Shown piece after piece: positions 19,901 through 30,079 of a stretch of DNA of 36,459 nucleotides (position 1 is the stretch's first letter; every line of letters starts with the position of its first letter). Source of the DNA: Phallusia fumigata. Its lineage: Eukaryota > Chordata > Ascidiacea > Phlebobranchia > Ascidiidae. The translations under genes and the position numbers were made by a program. The DNA lies in contig QXVZ01011285.1 in the NCBI GenBank assembly GCA_008931825.1, positions 1 through 36,459 of the forward strand. The letters run 5' to 3'. Below the pieces are notes generated by a model, which was given only the letters and a program-made list of their open reading frames with translations, was not told the origin of the DNA and did not search any database.

Positions 19901-22900
19901 TTTTTCGCATAAACCGCAGGTCTCGTTGGACCGGTTTGTTATTTTGCACCCTAACCAGTATAGCTATGCAGACATCAACACAGGTCGCAAAATTTCCTCT
20001 CGTAGATTAATAACGTCATTGTATATTTTTTGACGCTACATTCGTTACAACTTTACATCGGTTGTTTTACATCAGCTGAAAAGACTCAACCTCACCCGCA
20101 ACAACATCGGTATGCCGGAAGCAGCTTCACTGGCTCGTTGTCTCCACAACATTGAAAAGCTGGTGCTGTGGACATGTAACATCGGATGCGAAGGAATCAG
20201 AATGCTTAGCGAAGCTGTACTTCAACTACAAAAACCTGTAAGATTTATTTTTTATTTTTGCATGCAAATAAAATCCAGCAATGTAACATGGACCATGTGA
20301 TGATATTTTATTGTAACACAGAATACATTTGATAACTAACATGCAAAATAAGTTTAAAAAGCAATTAAAAATATTGAAAAAAATCACCTGAAAATATTAA
20401 CGCAATGAAATTCGTACCTCTTGTTCAATCACCTGAGTGTCTGCGATGCAATTCGGAATTCTGGAAATAACCGTAATTTTGGTTGCTAAAATTATTTCAA
20501 TGCACCTAATTTTGGTGTAGTATTCGCCATCGGTATAAGTGCAGGGCCGGATTAACCGCCAAGCAGAATAAGAAGTTTTTCATGGCCGAATTATCATTGA
20601 TGTCGTATTTAAATGTGACGTTAAGTCGTTTTTTTTTTCAGTTAATACTGCGTCATCTGCTATGAATGCAAATATTGCACCAATTCAATAAATTAGCTTT
20701 TCGTAAAAAAACTCGTATCGATACTAAAAAGTACATAGGTACTAGTAACCTAATAACACCCAAACTGCAAAATGCACTGGACATCAACACCATATGGTCA
20801 TTGTAAAATTCTTAGCTAAATAATTTTTTGAATGAGACATTGGTATTGATTGGATTGATCATTATGCATCCCTCTTCTCCATAGGCTTCTAATTGCCTCT
20901 GATAGGAGCCAATTTTTTTAAATACTCTTGCCGATCAGGCTTGCTTCACTTGCCACCCACCCTCTCTCCAGTCACGAGCCACCACTGTACCAGTATTAAA
21001 TCAACGGCCGCTTATCTTACTTGGTTCCTTCCTTTGCCTAATTATTTATTACATATAAGAATTAAAAACCCACCTATAACAATAATATTTATAAAACTAA
21101 ACGTATTACATGCGGACGTACCGTGCAGCCGTGATTTATTATTTACATTTGCTTAGCTTAGATTTTAATAAATTTCAAAATCTTTGCTGGATTTGTCAAA
21201 ACACTATTTTGTTTTGGTAATCGAATTTCATGCTATATGTCTCAACAAAACTAACTTTATCTGTGAATAGTTAAAAAAAACATGAGCCTGTAACTGCAAA
21301 ATAGGCTGATCGCGAGCTTACTGGGTATAGCAAAATGCTCAATTTTTCCACGCTGCATTTATAACGACAACATGTTTTATTTTTTATTTTTTGCATTAGT
21401 TGAGGAAAATCGATCTCTCAGACAACGAGATTGATGATTCTCGTGCTGCTTTGCTGGCTCGTTGCCTTCACAACATTGGAGAGTTGCGGCTGTCCAAATG
21501 TAAGATCGGAAGTGAAGGATTCAGACTGCTCTGCGATGCTGTACTTCAACTGGAAAACCCTGTAAGAAATCGCATTTTTACATGCAAACAAAATCCAGGA
21601 ATTTCCTACGTAATTGAAACGCGATGCAGAAAACGGTGTCGTCGTACTGATCTCGGTGAACTTTCTGTTTTAATATAAGAATCAAACAGATCAGGAAGGC
21701 CTCAATTTTATTTATTTATAGTTTTGACAGTTTCCATCGGCTGAGCCAATGCCTTTGTACACCTTTGTCTCAAACAGTTTGCTTTTGTCAGGGTTGCCCA
21801 TGTTACGATAAAAAAATAAATAAAAAATGAGGGTGTCATAGTAGATGGTTTGTCAACCCAGTTTACACACCATTTTAAGCAATCACTAAGCATTTTTGAA
21901 AATTTTATTGGTTCAACCGTTTTTTTTTTTAAATCGGATGTGTCGTTTGTAGGTCATTTAATACCAGGAAAAATGTTTAATGCAACCAAGTATGGGGATA
22001 TCCTTTGTAACAGTAGAACAGTGGTTCCCAACCTTATCCAGCTGGCGACCCACTTTTAAGACAATTTTGGGGGTATTGCGAAAAACTGACAAGAAAAAAG
22101 AACTGTAATATAGGTGTTTGCCAAGATGGATCATTAAAGATGCATTTACGCGAACTGTAGACTTTGCCACTGACTTGTCGGTATGACAATATTTTGACAT
22201 GCTTGGAGGCCCTACGAAAAACATTCGAAGCCCACCAGTTGGGAAGCGCTGCAGTCGAAAATGTTCTGTGTAAAAAATATCATTTAGGCACACAAGATAT
22301 ACGGACTTAAAGAGTAAATTAATTAAAAGACTTATGTACGGTGCAAACGTTGTGATAATCGCTGGTGTCATTATCAGTGCATGTATAGTGCACCGCCTAA
22401 TTTTTTTTAATGTCTACACGCGTTTTGGAGCAGAAGAATAACATACATGTTGTCATGCACTTCAAAAACAATTGAATGATGATAAGCGAATTTATTTTTG
22501 CTTTGTAACAAGAAATGCAAGGTGACTGCGTCACTCAACCATTTTATTACAATAAAATTAGGAGATACGCATACCACTAAATACAAAAAAAACACATTTG
22601 GGCCCAACGCTGGCGCAATGAAGAGCTTCAGTAGCTTTCGCTTTTAGTTAATGCAAAAACATTAACCCACATCTATTCGATATATCGATAATTTTAAATG
22701 TGTTGGTTTTTGCTTTATTTTCAGACGATTGCACTCGTCCTCTCCGACAACAAGATCGACAAACTGAAAGCAGCTTTACTGGCTCGCTGCCTTCACAACG
22801 TTCAATACTTGATGCTGTGGAAATGTAAGATGGGAAATGAAGAAGTCAGACTGCTCTGTGACTCTGTGCGGCAACTTGAAAAACCGGTTAGTAAACGTTA

Positions 22901-25900
22901 TTAAAACCAATAACCTTTTCGGTAAAATATTCGAGCTGTTAAATTGAGTGCTTCGAAAAATATTTTTGTTGCAACTTTGCGAAAGCCACGTGAAAAAGCA
23001 TGTTGCAACAGTTTTCTTAGCCTAGCACGCCACGTCCATAAAAATGCTTATCCCTGCACATGCATGCTTGCTTCCAGTTTAGGTTAATGCAACACCCTGC
23101 ACACACACCACAGTGACCTAAACAAATTGAATTTAGGTATCATTTATTTGTTCTCTTTTCTTGTTTGTTACAGCGTGTTGGGACAAAAAACCAGATGTGA
23201 ATAACGCACTAATACACGGGGGTTGCATACAGCCTACAATGTACTTTGTATAGTGTTAAATACAATGGCACTACTATCCGTCAACAATTTTAACTATTGT
23301 CGACTTAAGTGCGTCTATCATGCGGCACACAGCTTTCAAAAAGTGAAAATCAAGAGAGATAAATTACGGTTAACTAAATACATAATAAAGACTATTGAGC
23401 CGTGACCAACAGTTTGCCGACCACTGAGTTAAATAGTTATTTATGGTCTTTCTATTAGTCAGCGTTGTACACAACAAAGTATGAGTTTACGTGTCATGCA
23501 CAAAACATTTTTCAAATTGGAATACTATTTACTTTGTAAAGTAAGAAACAAATTGCTACTTCAACCATTGAAGGCCTATAGAAAATCTACACAAAGCTTC
23601 CAATGCTTCAGCTTCTAACTAATGCAAAAGCAAAAAGCATAAGCCCGTACGTATATAATTGATTGATATTTGTACAACTGTTTTAACGAAAAGACAAATA
23701 CAAGCACTGATCGTTGGTCAGATGTTTCATGTTCTTTGTTTTTTTATTCCTGCTCTTGTAACGACTTATCACGTGTTGCTTTTTTCGCTCATCAGCTAAG
23801 AATATTCGACGTCTCCTACAACGAGATCGGTAATCCAGGCGGAGCTTCACTGGCTTGTTGCATTCACAATATTCAAGAGCTGCTACTGATAGGATGTAAG
23901 ATCGGTAGTGAAGGTGTCGCACTACTCAGCGATTTTGTACGACAACGTCAAACACCTGTAAGAAAATTATAGTTTTTATTGGGCTATAAACTATTATTTG
24001 CCCCAAAAAAACAAATTTGTTTCTCGAAATCATGTTGGTCTTGCACGCGGACGAAGCGAGGTTTCATAGATATATTTTTCCCTGTCCCACCGTATGTGAC
24101 AATGTAGCAACCGAAATCTTGTATTTAGTCACTATTTTTATGATTTGTTTGCGTCGTATAAACATGTTTACGAAACAAGTTTTGTTTTTTTGCAATTGCG
24201 AAATAATTTGCGATGCCCCAAGCTGGGAAATGTACACAGTACGTTTTAAACCAATGATTCTAACATTTCCATCATTTAAGGTTAAACGTCGTATGTAGTG
24301 TGTTGACTTAGTAGACGCCGCTGAGGTGCGGAACCGTGATTAGAGTGGATTTGTTTTTTTTGTCGAGTGAAAGTTTGTAGTCTAATTCTGCGTTGTTTGA
24401 AACTTTTTTATCGACGCAGTTTTCTTTCTCCACCTTAGACATTGTGATTTTGAAAAGATTCGCGCTTTTGAGCTAGTTGCTGCGAAAATAAAATTGTTTG
24501 CTGCAACATCAAGGCACGCGAGGAAGCTAGTGTAAACAGTTCGATTAACCAGACACGCCATGTTAAAAATAGTACTAACCTCTCCACTAATGTATGAGTG
24601 ATGTTAGTCTGAGGTGGGTTAATGTAATGAGAACACACCTAATTAATCCAAACGTTTTTTTAATACAACGAACGACTTGACATGTGTTGGTTTTTTGCTT
24701 TAACATCAGATGAAGATACTCAACCTCTCCAAGAACGAAATCGGTAATCTAGGGGCAGCTTCACTGGCTCGTTGCCTTCACAACATCGAACAACTGGTGC
24801 TGTGGAACTGTAGGATCAACAGTGAAGGAGTCAGAGCACTTTGCGATTCTGTACTAGGACTGCAAAAGCCTGTAAGAAAACACTTTTTACACAAAATCTT
24901 GAGATGTTACTCCGAAAAAAAAGATCTTTTTAATGCAAAGCTGGACTAGAATGCACGGAAACATTTTTTTGACAAGATGCACCAGGAACTTATAAATGGC
25001 CGGAATCCGTGGCATTCGTAAACCGCCTGTGATGCAATATATGACAGTTTATCGTCTCAAACTTCAAATTATTCCCAAAACAGTAACAACAACTTTTGAA
25101 TTAGGCAGTTGTTTTAAAATTTTCGTAAATGTTAAAATTTTGCCGTGTAAACTTTTTCACAAAAACATTGGTGTAAAATAAAATAGTTGATTGAGTTAGT
25201 TTTACTCAAGTAACATGCGGACAAAGCGGAACAGGAATAATGTCATTGACCCACAGTGTACACACATAGATAAGGTATTCTTCATAAAAAGTATCAAACC
25301 GCCCCACGAAAGCTTTTTATGTATGTTGCCAAGCCCAATATTGCGTGCGATTATGGTACACCACCAAAAGAAGCGTGGCTTTCTATCAGTGCGGGAGTCC
25401 AATAACGTACGGCACACTAAAAACTGAAAGAACCATAAATCAGAAAACGAAGTAAACGGAAATATCACTCTTCAGCACAGGGCTGAGATTTGGCAACCTT
25501 TGTGTCTCTGTTTTAGTTTCCTCTTTGGTGTTTAAATAGGTTTTATCGCCTTCCCAACAGGGAGGCAGTTTAAAAATGATGCCAGTAGACAAAGTTCACA
25601 TTTTAGTGACTTTTTTAAACACAGTTGTGCATTGCAAGCATTATCTAAGATATTCATCAAGTACAGGGAACTTTTCATTATCAGACTTTGCACGAGCTGA
25701 TTCACAACTTTCTTTTTATCACGTCCATTTTCTTTTATCACTTTTTAGCTTTAAATTTTTGTGACAAATGATATAATAGAGGTTTGTTGTGGCAAACGAT
25801 ATAATAGATAGATTTTGATGCGTTACTGTATAAGAGGAAAACAGTTTCTTTGCAACACTTCACTGGTTTGTTGTTGTTTATAGATGGTACTTTTTGATCT

Positions 25901-26048
25901 ATGTGGGAACGGACTGACAGATGAAAGTGCTGGGGTATTATCTCGATGTGTTCACAACACCAAAGCTATGAAGGTTTCGTACAATTGCTTCACAGAAGCA
26001 GGGAAGAATCTCATCAGATCAAAGGCGCGAGGAGAAGTTGTGTTGTAA
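13737..26048 (+). CDS. NLR-type NACHT-LRR protein (eleven coding exons)
   Basis: Join 13737-13970, 14034-14424, 15630-17257, 17899-18060, 18947-19108, 20076-20237, 21400-21561, 22725-22886, 23796-23957, 24710-24871 and 25884-26048. The reading frame holds across every junction and gives 1183 residues. Order: Gln/Pro/Ser-rich N-terminus with an RHIM-like motif (about 81-102), a linker, NACHT NTPase (Walker A GQAGTGKT at 316-323; Walker B VLLIFDGLDE at 393-402; TSRP sensor at 444-447), winged-helix/helical region with the NLR signature HLIWQEFFAA (613-622), then 16 ribonuclease-inhibitor-like LRRs. NLRs are cytosolic sensors that oligomerise through NACHT after the LRRs detect a ligand. No death, CARD or pyrin domain is visible, so signalling may run through the N-terminal motif. 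The one weak point is the 17258 donor. Confidence 0.85.
14034..14424 (+). CDS. NLR exon 2: RHIM-like motif and Gln/Ser/Thr-rich linker
   Basis: Follows TTTTATTTTGCAG. It begins GRVQAAQFGDTHINATGPVF then NAPVELNQYHYYIQQQQ (residues 79 onward). The AQFGD-x-x-I segment resembles the RHIM core (V/I-Q-x-G-D/N) and amyloid signalling motifs found N-terminal to NACHT proteins. The remaining ~90 residues are a Gln/Ser/Thr/Pro-rich linker. It ends in phase 1 (T|GTAAGA), and joining to 15630 makes a TGT Cys codon, exactly the phase required. Confidence 0.75.
14425..15629 (+). other. NLR intron 2
   Basis: 1205 nt between GTAAGA and TTTCTGTTTAG. An open frame at 15148-15369 (LERIGWLPPGQDNRR and so on) lies inside but matches nothing I know and lacks convincing splice sites, so I leave it in the intron. 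Confidence 0.6.
15630..17257 (+). CDS. NLR exon 3: NACHT module
   Basis: One exon of 1628 nt encodes the NTPase and winged-helix/helical segments, as usual for NLR genes. Motifs in order: a pre-NACHT helix rich in Glu/Lys/Gln (TGEEMFARAKQTAQQEAERK), Walker A GQAGTGKTT, Walker B LLIFDGLDE, sensor FTSRP, FSHLIWQEFFAAFYLM, and an opening LRR-like DIENLSFAIRHRASP. The open frame extends upstream to 15521 and downstream to TAA at 17272, but the T-rich acceptor before 15630 and the phase match at both ends support these limits. The CCCCG|GTATTA donor is weaker than the other donors of this gene. Confidence 0.85.
17258..17898 (+). other. NLR intron 3 containing an LRR-like relic
   Basis: Directly after the exon, a frame shifted by one base (17262-17336) reads YYGFNCADACFGALNVRNE, a normal continuation for a ribonuclease-inhibitor-type LRR, before TAG at 17337. 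So either the exon once ran on and was broken by an indel at about 17258-17262, or this is remnant sequence now spliced out. The rest of the intron shows only a short TTTAAATTAAAACGGTT direct repeat near 17369-17408. Confidence 0.5.
17899..18060 (+). CDS. NLR exon 4: LRR pair 1
   Basis: 162 nt, phase 0/0, acceptor TTTACTTTAG, donor CCG|GTAACA. It encodes LKILDLTGTEIDASRAASLA then RCLDNIVELRLRRC and FQLEKP: two ribonuclease-inhibitor-type repeats of about 25 and 29 residues. The usual Cys-Lys-Ile of the second repeat is Cys-Val-Asn here. Confidence 0.85.
18061..18946 (+). other. NLR intron 4 with GGTACG-rich patch
   Basis: Contains a run of GGTACG/CGTACC repeats (18136-18247). It also has a CCCACATGACACCACA stretch that recurs in the next intron (about 19429-19446), evidence that flanking introns were duplicated with the exons. 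Confidence 0.6.
18947..19108 (+). CDS. NLR exon 5: LRR pair 2
   Basis: 162 nt, phase 0/0, TTTGCATCAG acceptor and CCA|GTAAGA donor. It encodes LKRLELSRNEISDRGAASLA, RCLHNIEKLLLTGCEI and ILQLQKP. LxxLxLxxN and LxLxxC strands are intact. Confidence 0.9.
20076..20237 (+). CDS. NLR exon 6: LRR pair 3
   Basis: 162 nt, phase 0/0, TTACATCAG acceptor and CCT|GTAAGA donor. It encodes LKRLNLTRNNIGMPEAASLA, RCLHNIEKLVLWTCNI and VLQLQKP. Most similar to exon 10 in its second strand (LVLW-x-C). Confidence 0.9.
20238..21399 (+). other. NLR intron 6
   Basis: 1162 nt, no gene. CAGGGCCGGATTAACC near 20543 resembles a DNA-transposon end, but no partner terminus or target duplication was found. Confidence 0.5.
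21400..21561 (+). CDS. NLR exon 7: LRR pair 4
   Basis: 162 nt, phase 0/0, TTTTGCATTAG acceptor and CCT|GTAAGA donor. It encodes LRKIDLSDNEIDDSRAALLA, RCLHNIGELRLSKCKI and VLQLENP. The ID-x-SRAA segment links it to exon 4 as a likely duplicate. Confidence 0.9.
21562..22724 (+). other. NLR intron 7, hosts a hAT MITE
   Basis: 1163 nt. Apart from the MITE at 22019-22251 I see only AT-rich sequence and short uninformative frames. Confidence 0.6.
22011..22259. mobile_element. hAT-type MITE with 8-bp target duplication
   Basis: The element spans 22019-22251 (233 bp). It starts CAGTGGTTCCCAAC and ends GTTGGGAAGCGCTG, whose reverse complement CAGCGCTTCCCAAC differs from the start at two positions. 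Flanks CAGTAGAA (22011-22018) and CAGTCGAA (22252-22259) form an 8-bp target duplication with one mismatch, the hAT hallmark. No transposase inside. Confidence 0.75.
22725..22886 (+). CDS. NLR exon 8: LRR pair 5
   Basis: 162 nt, phase 0/0, TTATTTTCAG acceptor and CCG|GTTAGT donor. It begins TIALVLSDNKIDKLKAALLA, a diverged first strand, then RCLHNVQYLMLWKCKM and VRQLEKP. Confidence 0.85.
22887..23795 (+). other. NLR intron 8
   Basis: 909 nt, no recognised feature. The last 45 nt (CTTGTAACGACTTATCACG...) match the sequence just before exons 5, 6 and 7, a duplication footprint. Confidence 0.6.
23796..23957 (+). CDS. NLR exon 9: LRR pair 6
   Basis: 162 nt, phase 0/0, GCTCATCAG acceptor and CCT|GTAAGA donor. 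It encodes LRIFDVSYNEIGNPGGASLA, CCIHNIQELLLIGCKI and VRQRQTP. The normal Arg-Cys-Leu-His is Cys-Cys-Ile-His here. Confidence 0.88.
23958..24709 (+). other. NLR intron 9
   Basis: 752 nt; open frames at 24017-24298 and on the minus strand at 24435-24638 have no motif or splice support. Confidence 0.6.
24710..24871 (+). CDS. NLR exon 10: LRR pair 7
   Basis: 162 nt, phase 0/0, TTTAACATCAG acceptor and CCT|GTAAGA donor. It encodes MKILNLSKNEIGNLGAASLA, RCLHNIEQLVLWNCRI and VLGLQKP. Confidence 0.9.
24872..25883 (+). other. NLR intron 10
   Basis: 1012 nt, no recognised feature; the frames at 25202-25468 (minus) and 25576-25764 are uninformative. Confidence 0.6.
25884..26048 (+). CDS. NLR exon 11: C-terminal LRR pair and stop
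   Basis: Acceptor TTGTTTATAG. It encodes MVLFDLCGNGLTDESAGVLS, RCVHNTKAMKVSYNCF, TEAGKNLIRSKARGEVVL, then TAA at 26046. Exactly 54 codons precede the stop, the same length as the seven internal LRR exons. The second repeat is degenerate, as is usual for a capping LRR. Confidence 0.88.
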   Translation: MVLFDLCGNGLTDESAGVLSRCVHNTKAMKVSYNCFTEAGKNLIRSKARGEVVL

Positions 26049-26667
26049 ATATTCAGTGAAAACTTTTCTGCTATAGTTCAAATGAACACAAAACATGAAA
26101 AACGTGACGTTTATTACCAACTTTGTTATTTGCCCATAATACTGACAACAATAGGCGTCGAACATGAATGTGTAGTGTATTTTGCACCATTTAAAATCCA
26201 ATTGTTCAACTTACTTTTTTGCACGAAATTCACTTCAAATGTGCGTAGTATGCATTAATGTGCCCTTACGTGTCAAATCTACTTGCCGCAAGTTTTTTTT
26301 GCTTAACATGTATTGCGTCATATTACTTAGTAGCATGCGTTGGTACTATTATTCCTTTCATGTTAGGCGTCAGGCATCGGTCTGAAGCAAAATCACTTTT
26401 GGTATTTGTACTCGAAATGATTCTTGTGTTCGAACATCAACAACTGCTGTAAAACATCAGTCTCGTATATTTGACATTTGCATTTAGAACTGCAATGATC
26501 CAGCGGCATGAAAAAAGAGCTGTTATGGTTTTCAAAAGTACATAACTGGGTAAAATACCGTCACAATGTATCGAGCGCAACGATCGCAATACGTATAACA
26601 CGAAGAAATAGCTGCATAGTTTACGTCACACAAAAACATAAAATTGTTAATATTCGAACATCTTTAT

Positions 26668-26673
26668 AATAAA
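26668..26673 (+). terminator. Possible poly(A) signal of the NLR gene
   Basis: AATAAA about 620 nt after the stop, the first convincing hexamer downstream that I noticed. The 3' end is otherwise undetermined. Confidence 0.3.
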
Positions 26674-28740
26674 GTAAATTGTTCATTAAAAACACAAATT
26701 TTAGCCGTTGGTCACGTGACAAGCGATTTCTAACTCCAAAAAGGATTTTTAAAAAGGCACATTTTTTTTGCCTTTGTTTATCAGTTTGTACAGGACTTAC
26801 GAACACGTAATTGTACTGTTTTCATGTAATGTTTATATTCATATATTCATAAACATTTAGCTGTATTTATGTGTGCTTGGCAGTTTGGCATGATATTCAA
26901 ATGTTAAAAATTTCAAACAGAATTCGCTGTAAGTTCTTTAAAACTCTTTTTCCTTGTGAGCTTTTATTAGATGTTTAATAATCAGGCACACAAACTTTTC
27001 CTGTGTGTGTCTGTTTTAGTTTGCTTGCTTTGCCCGAATATGTCAAAGGTTTTGCGTATTTGGCTGTTTCAGTGCGTTTTTTATTGTTGAATGTTCGGAA
27101 AATGGATAAAAAATTCAGTTAATTGCCGATATTTGTTGGAATATTCTAGTTTTTAACTTTTAACAATCGGTTTTGATCTAACACTGAACCCCCGAACCGG
27201 TTGCATGGAAATCGGACAAGCAATTTTGGCTCGATTTTTGAAAAGCTCCAAGCCTATATGACTTTGGTCATGTAGTCCTTTTAGTATTTCATTTCTGGCA
27301 AATTAAATTCATAACAGAAAAAATCTAGTTAATAATTATCGCATCGTATTGCCTTTTTAGATTTAAACCCATTTTATACTACGTAACATGAAAGCAGCGT
27401 GATAGAAAAACAATGTACTGATTTATTTTTGCATCAAGTATTTTTACAGGTCTTTGCGTTTGTCACAGTTTACTGAACGCACTAATATTAGGGCATGTGA
27501 TGGTAAATAGTTTACGGTTTTGTCAAAATATGGGTTTACTTTAGCACACACATTTAAAGACGTTAAATTATAAACTTTACAAAGAAATATTTGTTTTTAC
27601 GAAGAATAAAGCAAAAATACAAAATTGTTCTTGAGCTGTCGCATTACCAATCATGAGCTGTAGCCTCATTTGCATCCAAGTTTTGCCGCTTGGTGGGAGT
27701 AAAGTGCTGTTCCCTGTCCCTCTCAAGTAGAAGAATATGGTAAGCAGGGCGAGCAAATGGTCAAAATTGCGCGATCCACGAACGAGGTAAAGTTTATCAG
27801 GATTAATACGCGGAAGCTTTCCGGGATTAAACCTTGTGAAAACGGGGATATCCCACACCAAGTCGATTTTGATTGATGAACTCGCTGCGGCGGTGTGTTA
27901 CACAGGTGGTGGTTGACTGCTATCAACCAATTCTAACATAAACCTTTTATTTGGGTCACATTTGTCGATGATTACCGCAGAAATGTGCGAAAAGTTGGAG
28001 TTATGCTGCGTTCTAAGCAGTGGTAACAACAACATTGAAAAATGTTAACTGTGCTTGTTTTTCTTCATACGCCTCGGCGTTTTGCTTCAAATAGTACCCA
28101 CACACTCGACAAATAGCACATGCAACCCAACTTTGCTCGCATATCTGCGCAATTACGTCACCGTGATGCGTAACGGCGTCGCGTTGTGACCTTGTAGCTG
28201 CAGCGCGTTTAATTTGATCCACCAATTGTGCCCTTCACTTTTTTGCCCTCCACAACGGTTTTACGTTGCACAGCTATTTCCGGCTTAGTGATTGTTTTTG
28301 TGCAATTGTTTCGTTACGATTTCTTTCACCAAGCAAAATAAACTCAACCCATCAATCACGAGCTGTTAACTTATTTGCATATTATTTCGTTTAAGCCTCC
28401 CAATGCCAGCCACATAGTTGGTTTATGGGAGCGCATTATATGCTCTGTGCGCAAACGTTCTTAATTGGTATTTCCAAAGAGGACAAAAAACATATGCGAT
28501 TGATTATATTTCACGTATAAACGACAGGCGTAAAGCTTTGGTTTCCCTGATATTTTTCCTAATGATACAGGCCTATCTATTTCAGCAACATAACCGGACG
28601 TTTGTTAAAATATTAAACTTGTATAACTAGACCGTTGCTGACATAAAATACATTAAAAAGCGTCATTGCGTAAAAACCACCTATCTAACGTTTTTAACAG
28701 TCTCATTTTTTGTAAATTTGTACTTTTATTTAAGTTTACT
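26674..28740. other. Intergenic stretch, no recognised gene
   Basis: AT-rich. Minus-strand frames at 27577-27861 and 28013-28225 are open but match no family I know. On the minus strand near 27240-27275, AAAGTCATATAGGCTTGGA resembles part of a peptide-gene cassette (compare exon 32469-32552), possibly a lone relic. Confidence 0.4.
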
Positions 28741-28757
28741 GTTTAGCTTAGTTCGCT

Positions 28758-28826
28758 TAGGGGTTTCCGAAGTGGGATCCGCGATCTCCTAGGGGTCGTT
28801 AAGGCAATTTTAGGGGGACCGCGAAA
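28758..28826. mobile_element. hAT-like transposon terminus fragment
   Basis: TAGGGGTTTCCGAAGTGGGATCCGCG followed by CTAGGGGTCGTTAAGG and GGGGGACCGCGAA looks like the terminal region of hAT elements (CAGGGGTTCCCAAAGTGGGGTCCGCGA type). No opposite end found. Confidence 0.4.
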
Positions 28827-29280
28827 CGTCATCAGTCTCTGTTAGTCGTTGATATTTCCCTGATATATTCCGCATGTACGTTTCGTGTGCAGCGTCGATT
28901 GCACCCTTTGTGACACCACCACGCAATGCTGCTTTGTAAATGCGATTGCGAAACACACAAAGCGCTGCTGGTGTAAAGTCATTGAGTGAAGTTAATTTAA
29001 GTTAAACTTAACTCTTTAATGGACCGCAAGTCGTTGAAAAAAACTGGAGGGGAACGTTGTGCAAATTATTTTCAAAAGTTCGAGAACCCCAGGTTTGGCT
29101 TGTTCATATTACCTGCTTTTTTTAGATTAAAAACATGGACAGTAAAAGCGACCATACGTGTCCAAGGAAGCTTTTGTTTGAGTCCGTGCAGAAGCCGAGA
29201 CGAATCTCGATTATTTATTCTTTGTTAAGTTTGCATATAGGTCGAACGCCCAGATTCTTCGACCAAGAGCTCTTTTCATT

Positions 29281-29375
29281 GGGTTTGAACCCGAGACGAT
29301 CCCGAGTACGAATCCCGATCAGGCTTTTCATGTATGTATGTCAAGCGCCTCAGTCCATTCGACCAGGTGCTCGCC
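29281..29375 (-). repeat. tRNA-like SINE fragment, family 2
   Basis: On the minus strand CTGGTCGAATGGACTGAGGCG (A-box-like) precedes GGGATTCGTACTCGGG and GGGTTCAAACCC, a good B box. A second A-box-like half (GGTCGAAGAATCTGGGCG) follows at 29240-29276, suggesting two joined heads. Homologous to 11605-11695 and 35161-35255. Confidence 0.55.
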
Positions 29376-29984
29376 AAGTTTCGGGCAATAATAATTTGTT
29401 GATGTCTAGCAGCACCTAGCGGTTGTTTTAATGTGGGTTTATTACAGAAGCCTAAATATTTCACAAACATTAAGCCATACCAATTTTGGATCGCGTTACA
29501 GCATTTTGTTTCGACATTGTTAACGTTACTTCCAAATGTCGGTTACCAGCACACATGATGAACATTTTCAAAAGTCTTTTCCGAAAATCTTGCTCCACCT
29601 AATTGACGTATTATTAGAAATTATGACCAAGAAGCCAGTTGCTAAAAAACTGTCTCTTTTTATATTTGAAAACGTTAATTGTTCTCAAAAAACTTTTTTG
29701 TTTTGATTTTCGGTTTGTTTTAAAAAATGAAAATGTCTGAAAGGTTTTAATATTTTTCCTGGCCATTGCGTTTTTCCTTGCGCCCTTTTTCAGCAAATAA
29801 AGTCTAATTCACAAATTGGAGTTTGTCGCCTAACTTAGTTTAATGCATGATAGTGACTTTACAATACACCACACATTAATTTTTTGTGGGGCTCACGAGT
29901 CTAAAAAAGGTTTCACCCTTTCGGGGTTAGCAGATAACCAAAGGGGTTGTGGAGTGAAACCAAACTGATAACACACAGCCACGA

Positions 29985-30075
29985 CCCAATGAGACTTTTG
30001 ATTACGTGTTAAATTCGTTTGCCACTTGTTAGCTATGGCACTGGGGGCAGTAAAGAGCTGAACAGAAATGTCGTT
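29985..30075. repeat. Dispersed repeat shared with 34850-34925
   Basis: AATTCGTTTGCCACTTGTTAGCTATGGC...AGAGCTGAACAGA resembles AATTCGTTTGCAATTAAGTAGCTATGTC...GGAGCTGAACTGG near 34866. Both lie close to a family-2 SINE, so they may be parts of one larger element. Confidence 0.4.
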
Positions 30076-30079
30076 AACG

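Noticed and set aside
20543-20560. DNA transposon end CAGGGCCGGATTAACC
   Set aside because: No matching terminus or target duplication in the intron.
27240-27275. Fourth cassette relic on the minus strand
   Set aside because: About 17 of 20 bases match one cassette core, but there is no acceptor, spacer or donor; too short to call.
27577-28225. Two minus-strand ORFs as a gene
   Set aside because: They are separated by stops without splice signals I trust, and no family similarity is recognised.
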